DNA of 64,000 bases from Agelas oroides (Eukaryota > Porifera > Demospongiae > Agelasida > Agelasidae): the NCBI GenBank assembly GCA_949130485.1, contig OX422189.1:9641992-9705991 (forward strand). Reading direction: 5' to 3'. Positions 39,801 through 48,931 of the stretch are shown here, piece after piece. Position numbers and translations under genes: made by a program. Positions within the stretch are counted from its first letter, which is position 1. Every line of letters begins with the position of its first letter. The notes beneath the pieces were generated by a model. It was not told where the DNA came from, did not search any database, and was given only the letters and a program-made list of their open reading frames with translations.

Positions 39801-42800
39801 AAGAAGGGCCGTTTCCTTCTTCTTTACATTTCTTGCAAGCATTATTTAGGTAGCTGCTAGTTTATGACAAACAGTCAAGATCTCCAAGTTTATACATGCC
39901 AGCCCACCATTTCAGTTGCATTTCCACCTGTACCTGAAGCACAGAAGATATGATGTGCTTGTTCATTTAATTAATTAAAACCCCTTAAACCCTATAGTAC
40001 TGCGCACTGTGCAGAAAAGATAGTTTCTGCACAAGTCCACAGGTTCTGTGTCAACAGAAAGGGTGGGACAGGGGGAGATGGGTGGGGTCACCTGCAGGGT
40101 GCTGTGCACATGGCAGCTACTAGGCTTGGCTGTAAAAAGGCCACGGTTGGCACCATAAAAAGGCTTAGAGAACACTATTCTCACCTCGTAGGGGGCTCAT
40201 TTCTGGCAGGGAAGCCTGCTTGAGTTCTGAGCGGGCATTTGCTAACCGAGAATGCTGACTAATGTATGCTCGTTAATGAGTGGGTATGGTTAAGGTCACG
40301 AGTCTGCTTATTTTGCCTGAAAGTGCACTTGGGTTCAGTTTTGGAGTCAGAGCTCAGACAGAAACGAAGATATGGTGCATTAAAGGCATGTATATGCTAA
40401 AAGTAGTCTCAAGTGAAAAAATTCAGGGGGATTATTGTACCGATTACTTGGAATAGAGTTTAGTAGAGGTGGCATGCCAACAAATATACAAATGTGGTCA
40501 GGATGACAGCATAAAAGCGAAGGTCAACATATAGGCAAAACCCCATTTCGACATCCTTTTTTTACACTACACCCATACACAAGTACAAAATAACCATTCA
40601 GCTTATTAATTAATGCTCCATGTTGTGTACATGATATTATGCTGTTGCAAGTTGTGTTTTGGACATTCTGCCATACTGCCACTCTGATATCTTGTGAATG
40701 TTAATGTCCACTCTGCAGTCTGTTCAGTCTCCAGGTTTTGTGTAAAGAGATGATGTCCCACTTAGCTAGCCGCATTCCCAGGCCTCCCCCCGTTTTTGTT
40801 CTTCGGTTTGCGTTCACAATAATAGCGAAAGAGCGGAGAAAAACGGGGAAGGCCTGGGAACACCTATCACATGAATGACGTCTGGGGGACGCGAGGTAGA
40901 CGTAGGGGGGGTGGATATAGGGGGGGAGGGGTCCGCATTCAAATAATGTACTAGACTTCATCATCGAGCGCTCCGTCGCTAGGCAAGACCTCAGACATTC
41001 ACATGCAAGATCGCGAATATTCCGCTTGACCGGTAAGAAACTCACTCTCAGGTTTATTGCGCATAAATTTGTAGTTGGGCACCGTCCCGCATCCACCTGA
41101 TGTCATTCACATGGTAAGTGTTCCCAGGCCTTCCCTGTTTTTCGCCACTCTTCTGCTTCCATCTATTATTGTGAACGCAAACCAAAGAACAAAAGCGGGG
41201 GAGGCCTGGAAACGAGGCTACCACTTAGCTATAATACCGTACTGAAGGGCAATGCATGTGGGCAATAATCAGATTCTGTTATGATCTGTGTTGTATGCTA
41301 CCATCCCTACCTTCTTTGTATCATGGCGTACGGTAGTACGCCATATGTAGGGATGACCCCGAAAAAAAATGGCGGCCACATTAAAAGTGCACAAATGGCA
41401 TGCTCGAAATGTCTACGTTAGATTAGTCAGAGGCCTCCATGAGCCATATCAGGCATTATCGAGTGCTTCCATAAGCAACGGGACCATCAACTTTGCTGGA
41501 GACAATCGCTAAAGTACCAGACCGGCAAGTCGCTAAAACGGGCAAATCGTCTATCTTCTGACTTTCTGACTAGCTAGCTACCTTCCAACATGACAGCAAG
41601 ATAACTGCTACAGTTATTACAACAATTCAAACACGAAACAACAGCATAAATCACTGGGTATTGCACTCACTACTTATCGTTATCGTAGAACTCGAACTGT
41701 TCTTCAGTGATTTTCAAGCACTCCGATGTTAATGCTCAGTGCTATACGCCATTTTACTAGAATATCATTATTCATAGCAAGTACGCCCCCCCCGGATGTA
41801 CGACTGAGCACGTGTTTACCGTGAAAGATGAACTTCGGACAGCAACAGCCCATGTCAGGTGTATAGTATAACGCAAAACATAGAGAGGGGATGTGCATGT
41901 TTCCAGGAGAAGTGTTTAAAGGTGTATATTGCTAGAGCTGCTGTAAATGAAAGTGTAGGTGAGGACTCCCACACTGAGCACATGTAGTTTGCAAGTGCAG
42001 CAGTTTCTACTTCCATTAGACCGTAGCTGAAGTCATTTTGTAATCTAGTCAGTTGCTATATAGTCATATAACCCACCTATATACAAGGTATACTTGATGG
42101 TTAAAACACCAGCTGGTACTTGCCAGCTAGTGTTCTAAATTTGCCAGCTAGTGTTTTAACCATCAAGTACTTGTATCTAGGTGGGTTATATGACTTAGAA
42201 CACTATAGCCTCAGTTTTTATTTTCAACTTCACATTTCTTGTTATAGTCATTTACAACTGTACACATACAATGTTTACTTCGAGTTGATGGTAGCATTTT
42301 GGCTGGTGTCTTCTTAACATCCTCCTTTTGTGTTGGGCCTGAGTCTTCATATTCCTCCAACACAGCAAGTAGCAGCCTATTGATAGCTTGGTATTCGAAC
42401 TGCTCTAGTGCAGCTAGTAGCACCGAGAGTCAACAGTGCATGGCTTCATTCAAAAACTTCTGCACTAGAGGAGGCGGCCACAGAAACTGGCGGTTGTTCA
42501 GCTCCATCGATCCCTATGCTGTGGTTTCAAACTGATTTAGACTTTAGCTACTTACCATCAAACTGTTCCTATAATGGGGTCTTATGACTCAATACTCTGT
42601 GGTGACAGTCTATGGAGAGTTTATCGGTGAACCCATTAGCAGTCTACATGAAGTGAGCGCGGGAATTACAAGCTCGTGTGCAAAGCCTCATTAAACCCAT
42701 GTGCTTTGTGCTTGGGTTTTATGAGGCTTTGCTTGGGCTTCTAAACCCTGCAGATAAAGGAGTTTGATGTTTGGATTTACAATTTCACTTAGAAGCGTTT

Positions 42801-45203
42801 GAATTTATGACGACTCTTAGTTCTTTGTGTGAACAAATCAGTTCTATACTATCATACTGTACACAGCATGCTGGTCCTACCCTCCAACGTCTCTTCTTTC
42901 TTACCATTCCTAAAAAACAATACAAAAAAAAACAGCAGGAACAAGTCACAAAAAAGTTTTCTGAATGAAAACAAGCGCATGTAGGGATGGAACCCTCAAA
43001 AACCAACCAAACTAGATGGGAATGACACCACAATACCTTTTCACACCATCCCTACATCTTGTGCCATTTTGCCAACTATGCACACCACAAAACTCTCTAC
43101 ATGCACTTAGCCTATTCCCACCCACGAAATGAACACTGTGCTCAGCACTGCTCACTCCACAGCCTTCTACATAAAAGACAATCCATATCTGCCATGTTCA
43201 GCAGCAATAAAATTTCACATAACTTACTCCAACATACCATACAGACCCAGCTCATGCACTCCACAGTTTCTACATTCAAGACAGAACATATCTGCCATGC
43301 TCAGTATAGCAACTACATTGCAGCCATCAACAACGTAACTCACTCCCCGTGCACCAAGAGCGCATAAGAACGGGCGGCTAGAGTAAGAGCGTGTAACTCC
43401 AATAGAAGCCCGTAGTCCGGGAAAAATTATTGGACCGTACTAAAAATAGAACATCCGGTCACGTGTGCGCTTAGCAACAATGCATAAGGGCTTATGTCAA
43501 CGCAGCGTGCACGTGCGTGTTACTATTTTTAGTACTGGCGGTAAATTCCGCCCGGTTTCGAATTTTACGTAGTTACACGCTCTTACTCTAGCCGCCCGTT
43601 CTTATGCGCTCTTGCCGTGCACATAATGTGCACTGATGCGTCTAGTAAGGAGACCTCGTCATGTACAGGGACATCAGATAGACAGAAGCCAGACACACAC
43701 TGAGGGCAGAACCCAACCGTAATTGTGTTTAATCAGTGTTGTTTTAGTTCAATGTTCGGACTAGTAGTTTAGTTTTAGTTTTAATTACTAAATCTAAAAA
43801 GGGTTAGTATCGGTAGTTTTAGTTAACTATTATTTTCTGGTGATATCAAATTGGTTTAGTTGTAGTTTTTAATTAACAGACTAAGGCAGCATCAATTTTA
43901 GTTTTAGTTTTAATTACTAAAAGGTTTTATGCCTTACTAAAATGCATTTTAGTTTTAGCTTTAGTTAGCTAAAACAACACTAGCCTATACCACACTGCCT
44001 TCCACAACTTTCCTATGCACACAACTAACAAACACAAACCATAGTTGGCAAAATGGCACAAGATGTAGGGATGGTGTGAAAAAGTATTGTGGTGTCATTC
44101 CCATCTTTCCAGGACCTACCATTCTGTATACTGTCATTCTGCCATTCTGCCATACTGCCACTCTGCCATTCTGATATTTTGCTATTCTATATTATAAGCT
44201 TCAAAAAGCATTTCACTCATAGTGTGCACTGCATATCTTTCAAGGCATACACTACAAGTCGATCTATTAAACCTGCATTTTCCTCTCCACCTGAATCTGG
44301 AGACCTATTGTTCATCATTCCAGCCCTTCCTAACAAGTATATTATTGGGATCATTTCCGGTTTTAGTTGAGTACCTTATTGATGGTATACCCTAGGACTA
44401 TGAACAAGTGCAACTATACTAGCTACTCAGGTGCTTTTTCTCCTAAAACAATACTGCAGCAAGTGTGACTAGGCCACTAGGCCTAATGCCAAAGTAAAAT
44501 GTCGAACTAGATCCAATGACTAAACACCTTCTGGCCTTCAAAACTACAATGTAGCTGCATTTCTTCTGACTTTCAAATGACAGGTCGGCTGAACCACAGA
44601 ATGGCAGGATGGAATGACCCTTCTCAGCTTCCATAACTACATACATCACAGAGCTGTCAAACTGGGAGGGGCTTACTCCCCTCTGGAAAATGGGAGGGCC
44701 TTAGGCTCATTATGTTCCACTGCCTATGTACTTGGTTGTCCTTCCCTCAGATAATGACTCCTCATCAGAAATAGTCACACATCATTCAGAAGAAGCTAAA
44801 ACACTTGGTAAGCATAACACTTCTAATGTTAGTAGGCTTTATGGCTAGCGATCAGCTTTAACCAGACGTATAATGATGCTTTGTGTATGCATGTACAGGT
44901 ATAGAAACCCTTGCAGACATCACCAGCTACCTCCACTCGCTGGACAGAACATCAGTGTTCAACCTGGGCCTGGTTCTGGGCCTTGATTACAACCGACTCA
45001 AGTCCATGACAGACTTTCCAAGCTTCCTTCAAGACATGCTAGCTGGGTGGCTGCAGATGGTGGACCATGTTCTAAGCACTGGGGTCCCAACATGGAAGAG
45101 GCTAGTGGAGGCCTTGCAAGATCCAAGAGTTGGCCAGAATGGAGTTGCCAGCAAGATTGAACAGGATAAGCAATGGACAAAAGCATTTCAACTGCAGCAT
45201 TAG
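33842..45203 (+). CDS. TRIM-ZU5-Death fusion protein, six exons
   Basis: Exons 33842-35516, 35651-36375, 36620-36772, 38353-38521, 44751-44807 and 44899-45203. All introns are GT-AG, phases 1,0,0,1,1 agree, total 1027 codons. Exon 1: RING (CPVCQEYF, CPECRRG), B-box1 (CEMCSRAKAEAFCRQC), three B-box2-type modules (CKDHDEQLKIFC; CKVHDEQLKIFC; CEDHEKQSKFFC, the last lacking the usual His end), coiled coil, and the first ~25 residues of a filamin repeat. Exon 2: ZU5 domain (FTGYGFKLHVPEGSLPAE, SAVYWVSSP, FTELEGGVF), then an Arg- and Gln-rich linker. Exons 2-4: a conserved region in the place of UPA. Exon 6: Death domain (DITSYLHSLDRT, LGLVLGLDYNRLKSM, LAGWLQMVDHV). ZU5-Death is known from UNC5, PIDD and ankyrins; a TRIM front end is not familiar to me. 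The first splice (CTCA/gtacgt) is the least certain part. Confidence 0.85.
36773..38352. other. Intron 3 of the TRIM-ZU5-Death gene
   Basis: 1580 bp. It holds CACCACAAGTGGAAAGAAAAA near 37170, mirrored near 38320, which may mark the ends of a decayed fold-back element. A short open stretch near 36952-37035 (MEDLEDRRRQQTRERV) lies inside and is not assigned. Confidence 0.45.
39356..39605. mobile_element. hAT-like MITE in intron 4 (copy 1)
   Basis: 250 bp. Inverted ends of ~45 bp (CAAGTGTGCATAAGAACGGG and mirror) flanked by TGTGTAG on both sides. Copy 2 is at 43355-43614. Confidence 0.75.
40767..41220. mobile_element. Fold-back element, TAGCCTCG type, 9-bp duplication
   Basis: 454 bp flanked by CCACTTAGC at 40758-40766 and 41221-41229. 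Outer arms carry CCCAGGCCTCCCCC and TTGTTCTTCGGTTTGCG with mirrored copies. Inner arms carry GGCCTGGGAACACCT. Confidence 0.8.
42063..42194. mobile_element. Palindromic MITE in intron 4
   Basis: GTCATATAACCCACCTA and GATGGTTAAAACAC pair with their mirrors at the right end. Arms are ~45 bp. No coding. Confidence 0.75.
43355..43614. mobile_element. hAT-like MITE (copy 2), 8-bp duplication
   Basis: 260 bp with ~45-bp inverted ends (CAAGAGCGCATAAGAACGGG), flanked on both sides by CCGTGCAC. The 8-bp duplication fits hAT. Confidence 0.8.
43734..43981. mobile_element. AT-rich CAGTGTTGTTTTAG MITE (copy 2)
   Basis: The same end motif as 27982-28143, with an interior of repeated TTTTAGTTTTAGTTTTAATT. 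Confidence 0.6.
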
Positions 45204-45639
45204 TATGCTGATAATTTCAAGCCATTCATATGCATGCTAGATAATTATATTGTCTTCACTGTGTATGGTGCGGATGCTACAGTTGTTGATATTGTAGCCT
45301 CGTTCCCAATATATTTTTCCCGTAACTTGAAACCACACTTCAAACTTCTCCCAGCAACATGAAGGTTCAAGTGTGTACAAATTAGAGCTGATTCCCACCC
45401 TTCTAAATCTAATATGGCCCACCTTTCTAAAACCTAAACCAGGCCCAGAGCCAAAAAAGAGTTTGCATTTTCATTATTCTGTATTCATATAGATTGCCAA
45501 AACCTGACAGTTAGCACTAGTATTACTGGTTTTTGCTGTAGACCCACTCGCCCCCCATTATGAACTCTAAACTTTCATCAAGTATAGTATAAGGAAGGGG
45601 TAATACTCTCAGAATATCCTACAGTTCAAAAACAAATTA

Positions 45640-45790
45640 GTTGTGAAGAGCTGGAAATCGAACCAAGGCCCCGGGCTTGAACTGCCAGTGCTCTAACTAG
45701 TCTCGTGTAGTCAGACTCTTCCGGCAAGAGTCTGGCTACGCGAGACTATGCTCTAACCACCATGAGCTTTATACGACCACTGGGCAACTA
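45640..45790 (-). mobile_element. tRNA-derived SINE-like sequence
   Basis: On the minus strand, GCTCATGGTGGTTAGAGC forms a D-arm and GGTTCGATTTCC a T-arm, with a possible anticodon arm between, but no matching acceptor stem. This fits a tRNA-derived SINE or tRNA relic rather than a working tRNA. It is interrupted by the 51-bp element at 45698. Confidence 0.55.
45698..45748. mobile_element. 51-bp palindromic element with 9-bp duplication
   Basis: TAGTCTCGTGTAGTCAGAC pairs with GTCTGGCTACGCGAGACTA across a tiny loop. TGCTCTAAC is duplicated exactly at 45689-45697 and 45749-45757, inside the D-arm of the tRNA-like sequence. Confidence 0.8.
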
Positions 45791-45879
45791 GCCTCCTAGT
45801 ATAAAATACTAGACAGAGTGGTATGAATGCTTGATTGTTGAGTAAATCGGTGATGTGTAAAAAATTTGCATATTCATTA

Positions 45880-45959
45880 GGCCTATGCACATGCGCAGAA
45901 TAGACTGAGCTGCCATTTTAGTTTATTTGGGCTTTTCCCCTGGAAAGAAGCTACTTTCA
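45880..45959 (+). promoter_or_regulatory. Shared TRIM promoter block, gene 7
   Basis: CACATGCGCA (45888-45897) and GCCATTTTAG at about 45912, 63 bp before the ATG. The most compact version. Confidence 0.55.
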
Positions 45960-48143
45960 ATGGCGGAAGCACCGGGTATGAGGGAGAAGGATTTGGAGGA
46001 GCTGGAGGAGGAGATCACTTGCCCCGTTTGTCAGGAGCACTTCCGCGACCCCAAGATCCTCCCTTGCCTCCACTACTACTGCAAAGAGTGCGTCCAACAA
46101 CTAGCCCTCCGAGCAGGGACTAACCGCCCCTTTGCTTGTCCGGAATGTCGAAGGGGAACGGTTTTGCCTCAAAATGACCCTGATCAACTGCCCACGGCGT
46201 TTTTCGTCAACCGAATGAAAGAGCTCCACGCGAAAATGGAGAAAGCGCAGGGAAAAGTGGAACCGGCCGTTTGTGAAATGTGTTTAGAAGCAAAGCCCGA
46301 AGCGTTTTGTTGTCAATGTACTGACTTTATCTGCAGTAGTTGCGTCAGAGCCCATAAATTGTTGAAGGTATTTGCAGGTCATAAGGTCGTGGCCCTTCAA
46401 GAGCTGAAGGAGGGCGGGGCTAAGAAAATCCCGCTGAAAGAAGCCCCGCCCTCAATGTGCAAAGAGCACGATGAGCAGTTGAAACTGTTCTGCTTTGAAT
46501 GCAAGTGCCTCATTTGTCGAGATTGTGTCATTAGCAACCATGTTGGCCACAAGATCGAATTTGTGAAGAAATCTGCCCCTCGGTACAAGAAAACACTGAA
46601 AGAGAGTTTGGTGCCACTTGTGAAGGTCCAAACCAACATCTCAGCTGCTACCAGGGAGGTTGAAAAGGTTGAGAGGGAGGTTTCTGAGCAGCATAAGGCT
46701 GTTTCGTGTACAATTGAGCGATCATTCAAACAACTTCATGAAATCCTACATAAGCGAGAGAAGCAACTGCTGAACAAGGCATCTGAATTGAAGCAACAAA
46801 AGCTGGACAACCTGGGAGCACAGAAGAAGGGTTTCACACTAGCTACCAGTGAGATTCAAGGTCTTATGAAGTTTGTAGAGCGCAGTGTTGAAAATGCAAC
46901 TGATGAAGAATTCATGTCGTTGCAGCAGCACATTCAAGAGCAAATCCAAGAGCAGTGTGCAAAGCATGAGCACATCAATCTCATACCAGCAGAGGTGGCG
47001 AATGTTGGTGTTAGAGTGGCCTGTGCTGAAGGTATCTCTGACCTCTGTCAAAAGAATGCTGAGGTAACAGTCTTGAGAGTGGATCCCACCAAGTGCACAG
47101 GGGCTGGGACGAAAGTCACTGAAGTTGGCAAGTCAGCCCAGTTCACAGTCCACACTGTGTACCAAAATGGCCAGCTCTGTGGAAAGAACCAAGTGGTCAA
47201 GGCAAACTTAAAATCCCTTGTGACTGATTCTGTTACTCACGCCAAAGTCACTTCAAGAGGGAGAGGAGTTTATGAGGTCATGTACACTCCAGAGGTTCGT
47301 GGAAGGCACACCCTGGTTGTGAAGGTGAATGGCACCCAAATTGCTGGCAGCCCATTTCAAGTCTTTGTGAAGATCCACCCTACTCAGCTAGGCAAGCCAA
47401 TCAGGGTTGTGAAAGGAATGAGGTGGCCATGGGGGGTAGCACTCAACCACAAGCAGCAGTTAATTGTTTCTGGGATGAGTGTGACAATGTTTGATAAAGA
47501 TGGCAAGAAGGTACAAACAACAAGAGAGAATGTTTCATACCCTAACGGAGTAGCTGTGGACAAGGATGACAATATCTATGTGTCCGATTGGGGTAACTCC
47601 TCACTCGAGAAACTCAGCAAGGAAGGGAAGCTCATGAAAGTAGTTGGACAAGAAGGGACAGGACCAGGAAAGTTCCGTGATGTCGGTTTTATCAAGGTCA
47701 TCAATGACAAATTGTATGTATGTGATCGTGGGAACAACAGAGTTCAAATACTGAACATAAATTTGGAGTATGTAAGTAGTTTTGGTTGCCCTGGTGATGG
47801 AGATGGTCAGTTTAACAGACCAACTGGCATCGCTCAGGACGCAGCAGGAAATTTGTATGTGACTGATACTAACAATCACCGTGTACAAGTCTTTGACTAC
47901 AATGGACAGTTTTTGTCCAGTTTTTGTCAACAAGTGAACTATCCTCGTGGCATTTGTGTTGGCTCTGATCAGCTTGTTTACGTCTGTGACAGGGACAACA
48001 GATGTGTGTCAGTGTTTAAGACAAGTGGAGAGTTTGTGACCTCCTTTGGTCAGTTCAGTAGCCCTGCAGGTATTGTAATTGATGAGGATGGTTTTGTGTA
48101 TGTGAATGACTGTATTGCTGAAGGCAAAGTTAACATCTTGTAA
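45960..48143 (+). CDS. TRIM-NHL protein, gene 7 (intact, probable founder neighbour of TMEM33)
   Basis: 727-codon single-exon ORF, ATG 45960 (MAEAPGMREKDLEELEEE). RING (CPVCQEHF, CPECRRG), B-box1 (CEMCLEAKPEAFCCQC), B-box2 (CKEHDEQLKLFCFEC, NHVGH), coiled coil, filamin repeat (a three-residue gap at KCTGAGTKV) and six NHL repeats ending with VNIL. All zinc ligands are present. It is the TRIM-NHL gene that lies next to the complete TMEM33, tail to tail, so it may be nearest to the ancestral arrangement from which the duplicated units came. Its RING and B-box1 share ECRRG and other residues with the TRIM-ZU5-Death gene rather than with genes 2-5. Confidence 0.93.
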   Translation: MAEAPGMREKDLEELEEEITCPVCQEHFRDPKILPCLHYYCKECVQQLALRAGTNRPFACPECRRGTVLPQNDPDQLPTAFFVNRMKELHAKMEKAQGKVEPAVCEMCLEAKPEAFCCQCTDFICSSCVRAHKLLKVFAGHKVVALQELKEGGAKKIPLKEAPPSMCKEHDEQLKLFCFECKCLICRDCVISNHVGHKIEFVKKSAPRYKKTLKESLVPLVKVQTNISAATREVEKVEREVSEQHKAVSCTIERSFKQLHEILHKREKQLLNKASELKQQKLDNLGAQKKGFTLATSEIQGLMKFVERSVENATDEEFMSLQQHIQEQIQEQCAKHEHINLIPAEVANVGVRVACAEGISDLCQKNAEVTVLRVDPTKCTGAGTKVTEVGKSAQFTVHTVYQNGQLCGKNQVVKANLKSLVTDSVTHAKVTSRGRGVYEVMYTPEVRGRHTLVVKVNGTQIAGSPFQVFVKIHPTQLGKPIRVVKGMRWPWGVALNHKQQLIVSGMSVTMFDKDGKKVQTTRENVSYPNGVAVDKDDNIYVSDWGNSSLEKLSKEGKLMKVVGQEGTGPGKFRDVGFIKVINDKLYVCDRGNNRVQILNINLEYVSSFGCPGDGDGQFNRPTGIAQDAAGNLYVTDTNNHRVQVFDYNGQFLSSFCQQVNYPRGICVGSDQLVYVCDRDNRCVSVFKTSGEFVTSFGQFSSPAGIVIDEDGFVYVNDCIAEGKVNIL

Positions 48144-48213
48144 TAGTTGTGTACACATTTGTTGTCCCTTTTTCTTTTCATGCAAGAAGTCACAATTATT
48201 GTTTCTTAATTGT

Positions 48214-48560
48214 TTGCAAAGATCCACCCCACATTCACCCATGCACCTAGTTAAGCCAGTCAGCTCCAGGGATTCAGGAGTGAACATGGGCCGGGAATAG
48301 CACTCCAATAGTGGCAAGCAGCAGCTAGCTGATTGAGCTCAAGTCTAATAATAAAATTACAAGCTGTATGTCTCATCAAAATTTGAAGTATGTAAACTCT
48401 TTTGGTTTTGTGATGGAAATGGTTGACACAGTGCCTGCAATCGAGCAGCAAGTTTAAGTTTATATGCTGCTGAACTAAACTTGCTGCTCATGTGGCAATA
48501 ACAGTGCAAATCTTTGATCGCAAGAGACAGTACAGTCTACTCTCAGTAAAAAAGGTTTGT
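48214..48560 (+). pseudogene. NHL-only relic (copy 6), very decayed
   Basis: GATCCACCCC, AAGCAGCAGCTAGC, LKYVNSFG and a final ATCTTTGATCGCAAG correspond to landmarks of the NHL region, with large gaps. A 14-bp-arm hairpin (GAGCAGCAAGTTTA) is inserted near 48440-48487. Confidence 0.6.
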
Positions 48561-48931
48561 ATGCTTCCAAATTACTACAAGCCTTCCTAAATCAGTTTTG
48601 CGTTTTGCTCTGACGAGTGACTAGTAACGTGGCTGTAACACATGGCCATCCTCACAAAGGTATATAGCCTTGTGCCAAGACCCTCTTCTCTCCGGAGGCA
48701 CAAGACCCTTCGGAATTCTAGCTTAGTGTATGCTGGCCTACTTTTCTTTGCGAACATCTTATGTTACCCTACACCAGATCAGTAGAAGTTACAGTAGCAC
48801 ATAAAGGCTTAGCCAGTTTCTCATGCAGACTTACTGCTGCCATGTAGTCATATCTCATATTATACTGTTATATGAACACAAGTAAATACTAAAATGGAAC
48901 TCCTATAGTCCACATCCTGCTACACAGCTGA
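48561..48931. other. Spacer between NHL relic and TMEM33 3' end
   Basis: No gene is seen. The last ~40 bp (AATGGAACTCCTATAGTCC) recur before the orphan TMEM33 exon at 22316 and belong to the TMEM33 3' flank. Confidence 0.5.

Larger units (their letters stand above)
43013..44107. mobile_element. 1.1 kb inverted-repeat element with nested MITEs
   Basis: Arms 43013-43081 and 44041-44107 (AGATGGGAATGACACCACAA, then CATCCCTACATCTTGTGCC) pair almost perfectly over ~69 bp. The interior is non-coding and holds two further MITEs (43355-43614, 43734-43981). Confidence 0.65.

Noticed and set aside
42211-42423. Minus ORF LEQFEYQAINRLLLAVLEEY in intron 4
   Set aside because: Looks protein-like, but no start, splice sites or known family could be supported.
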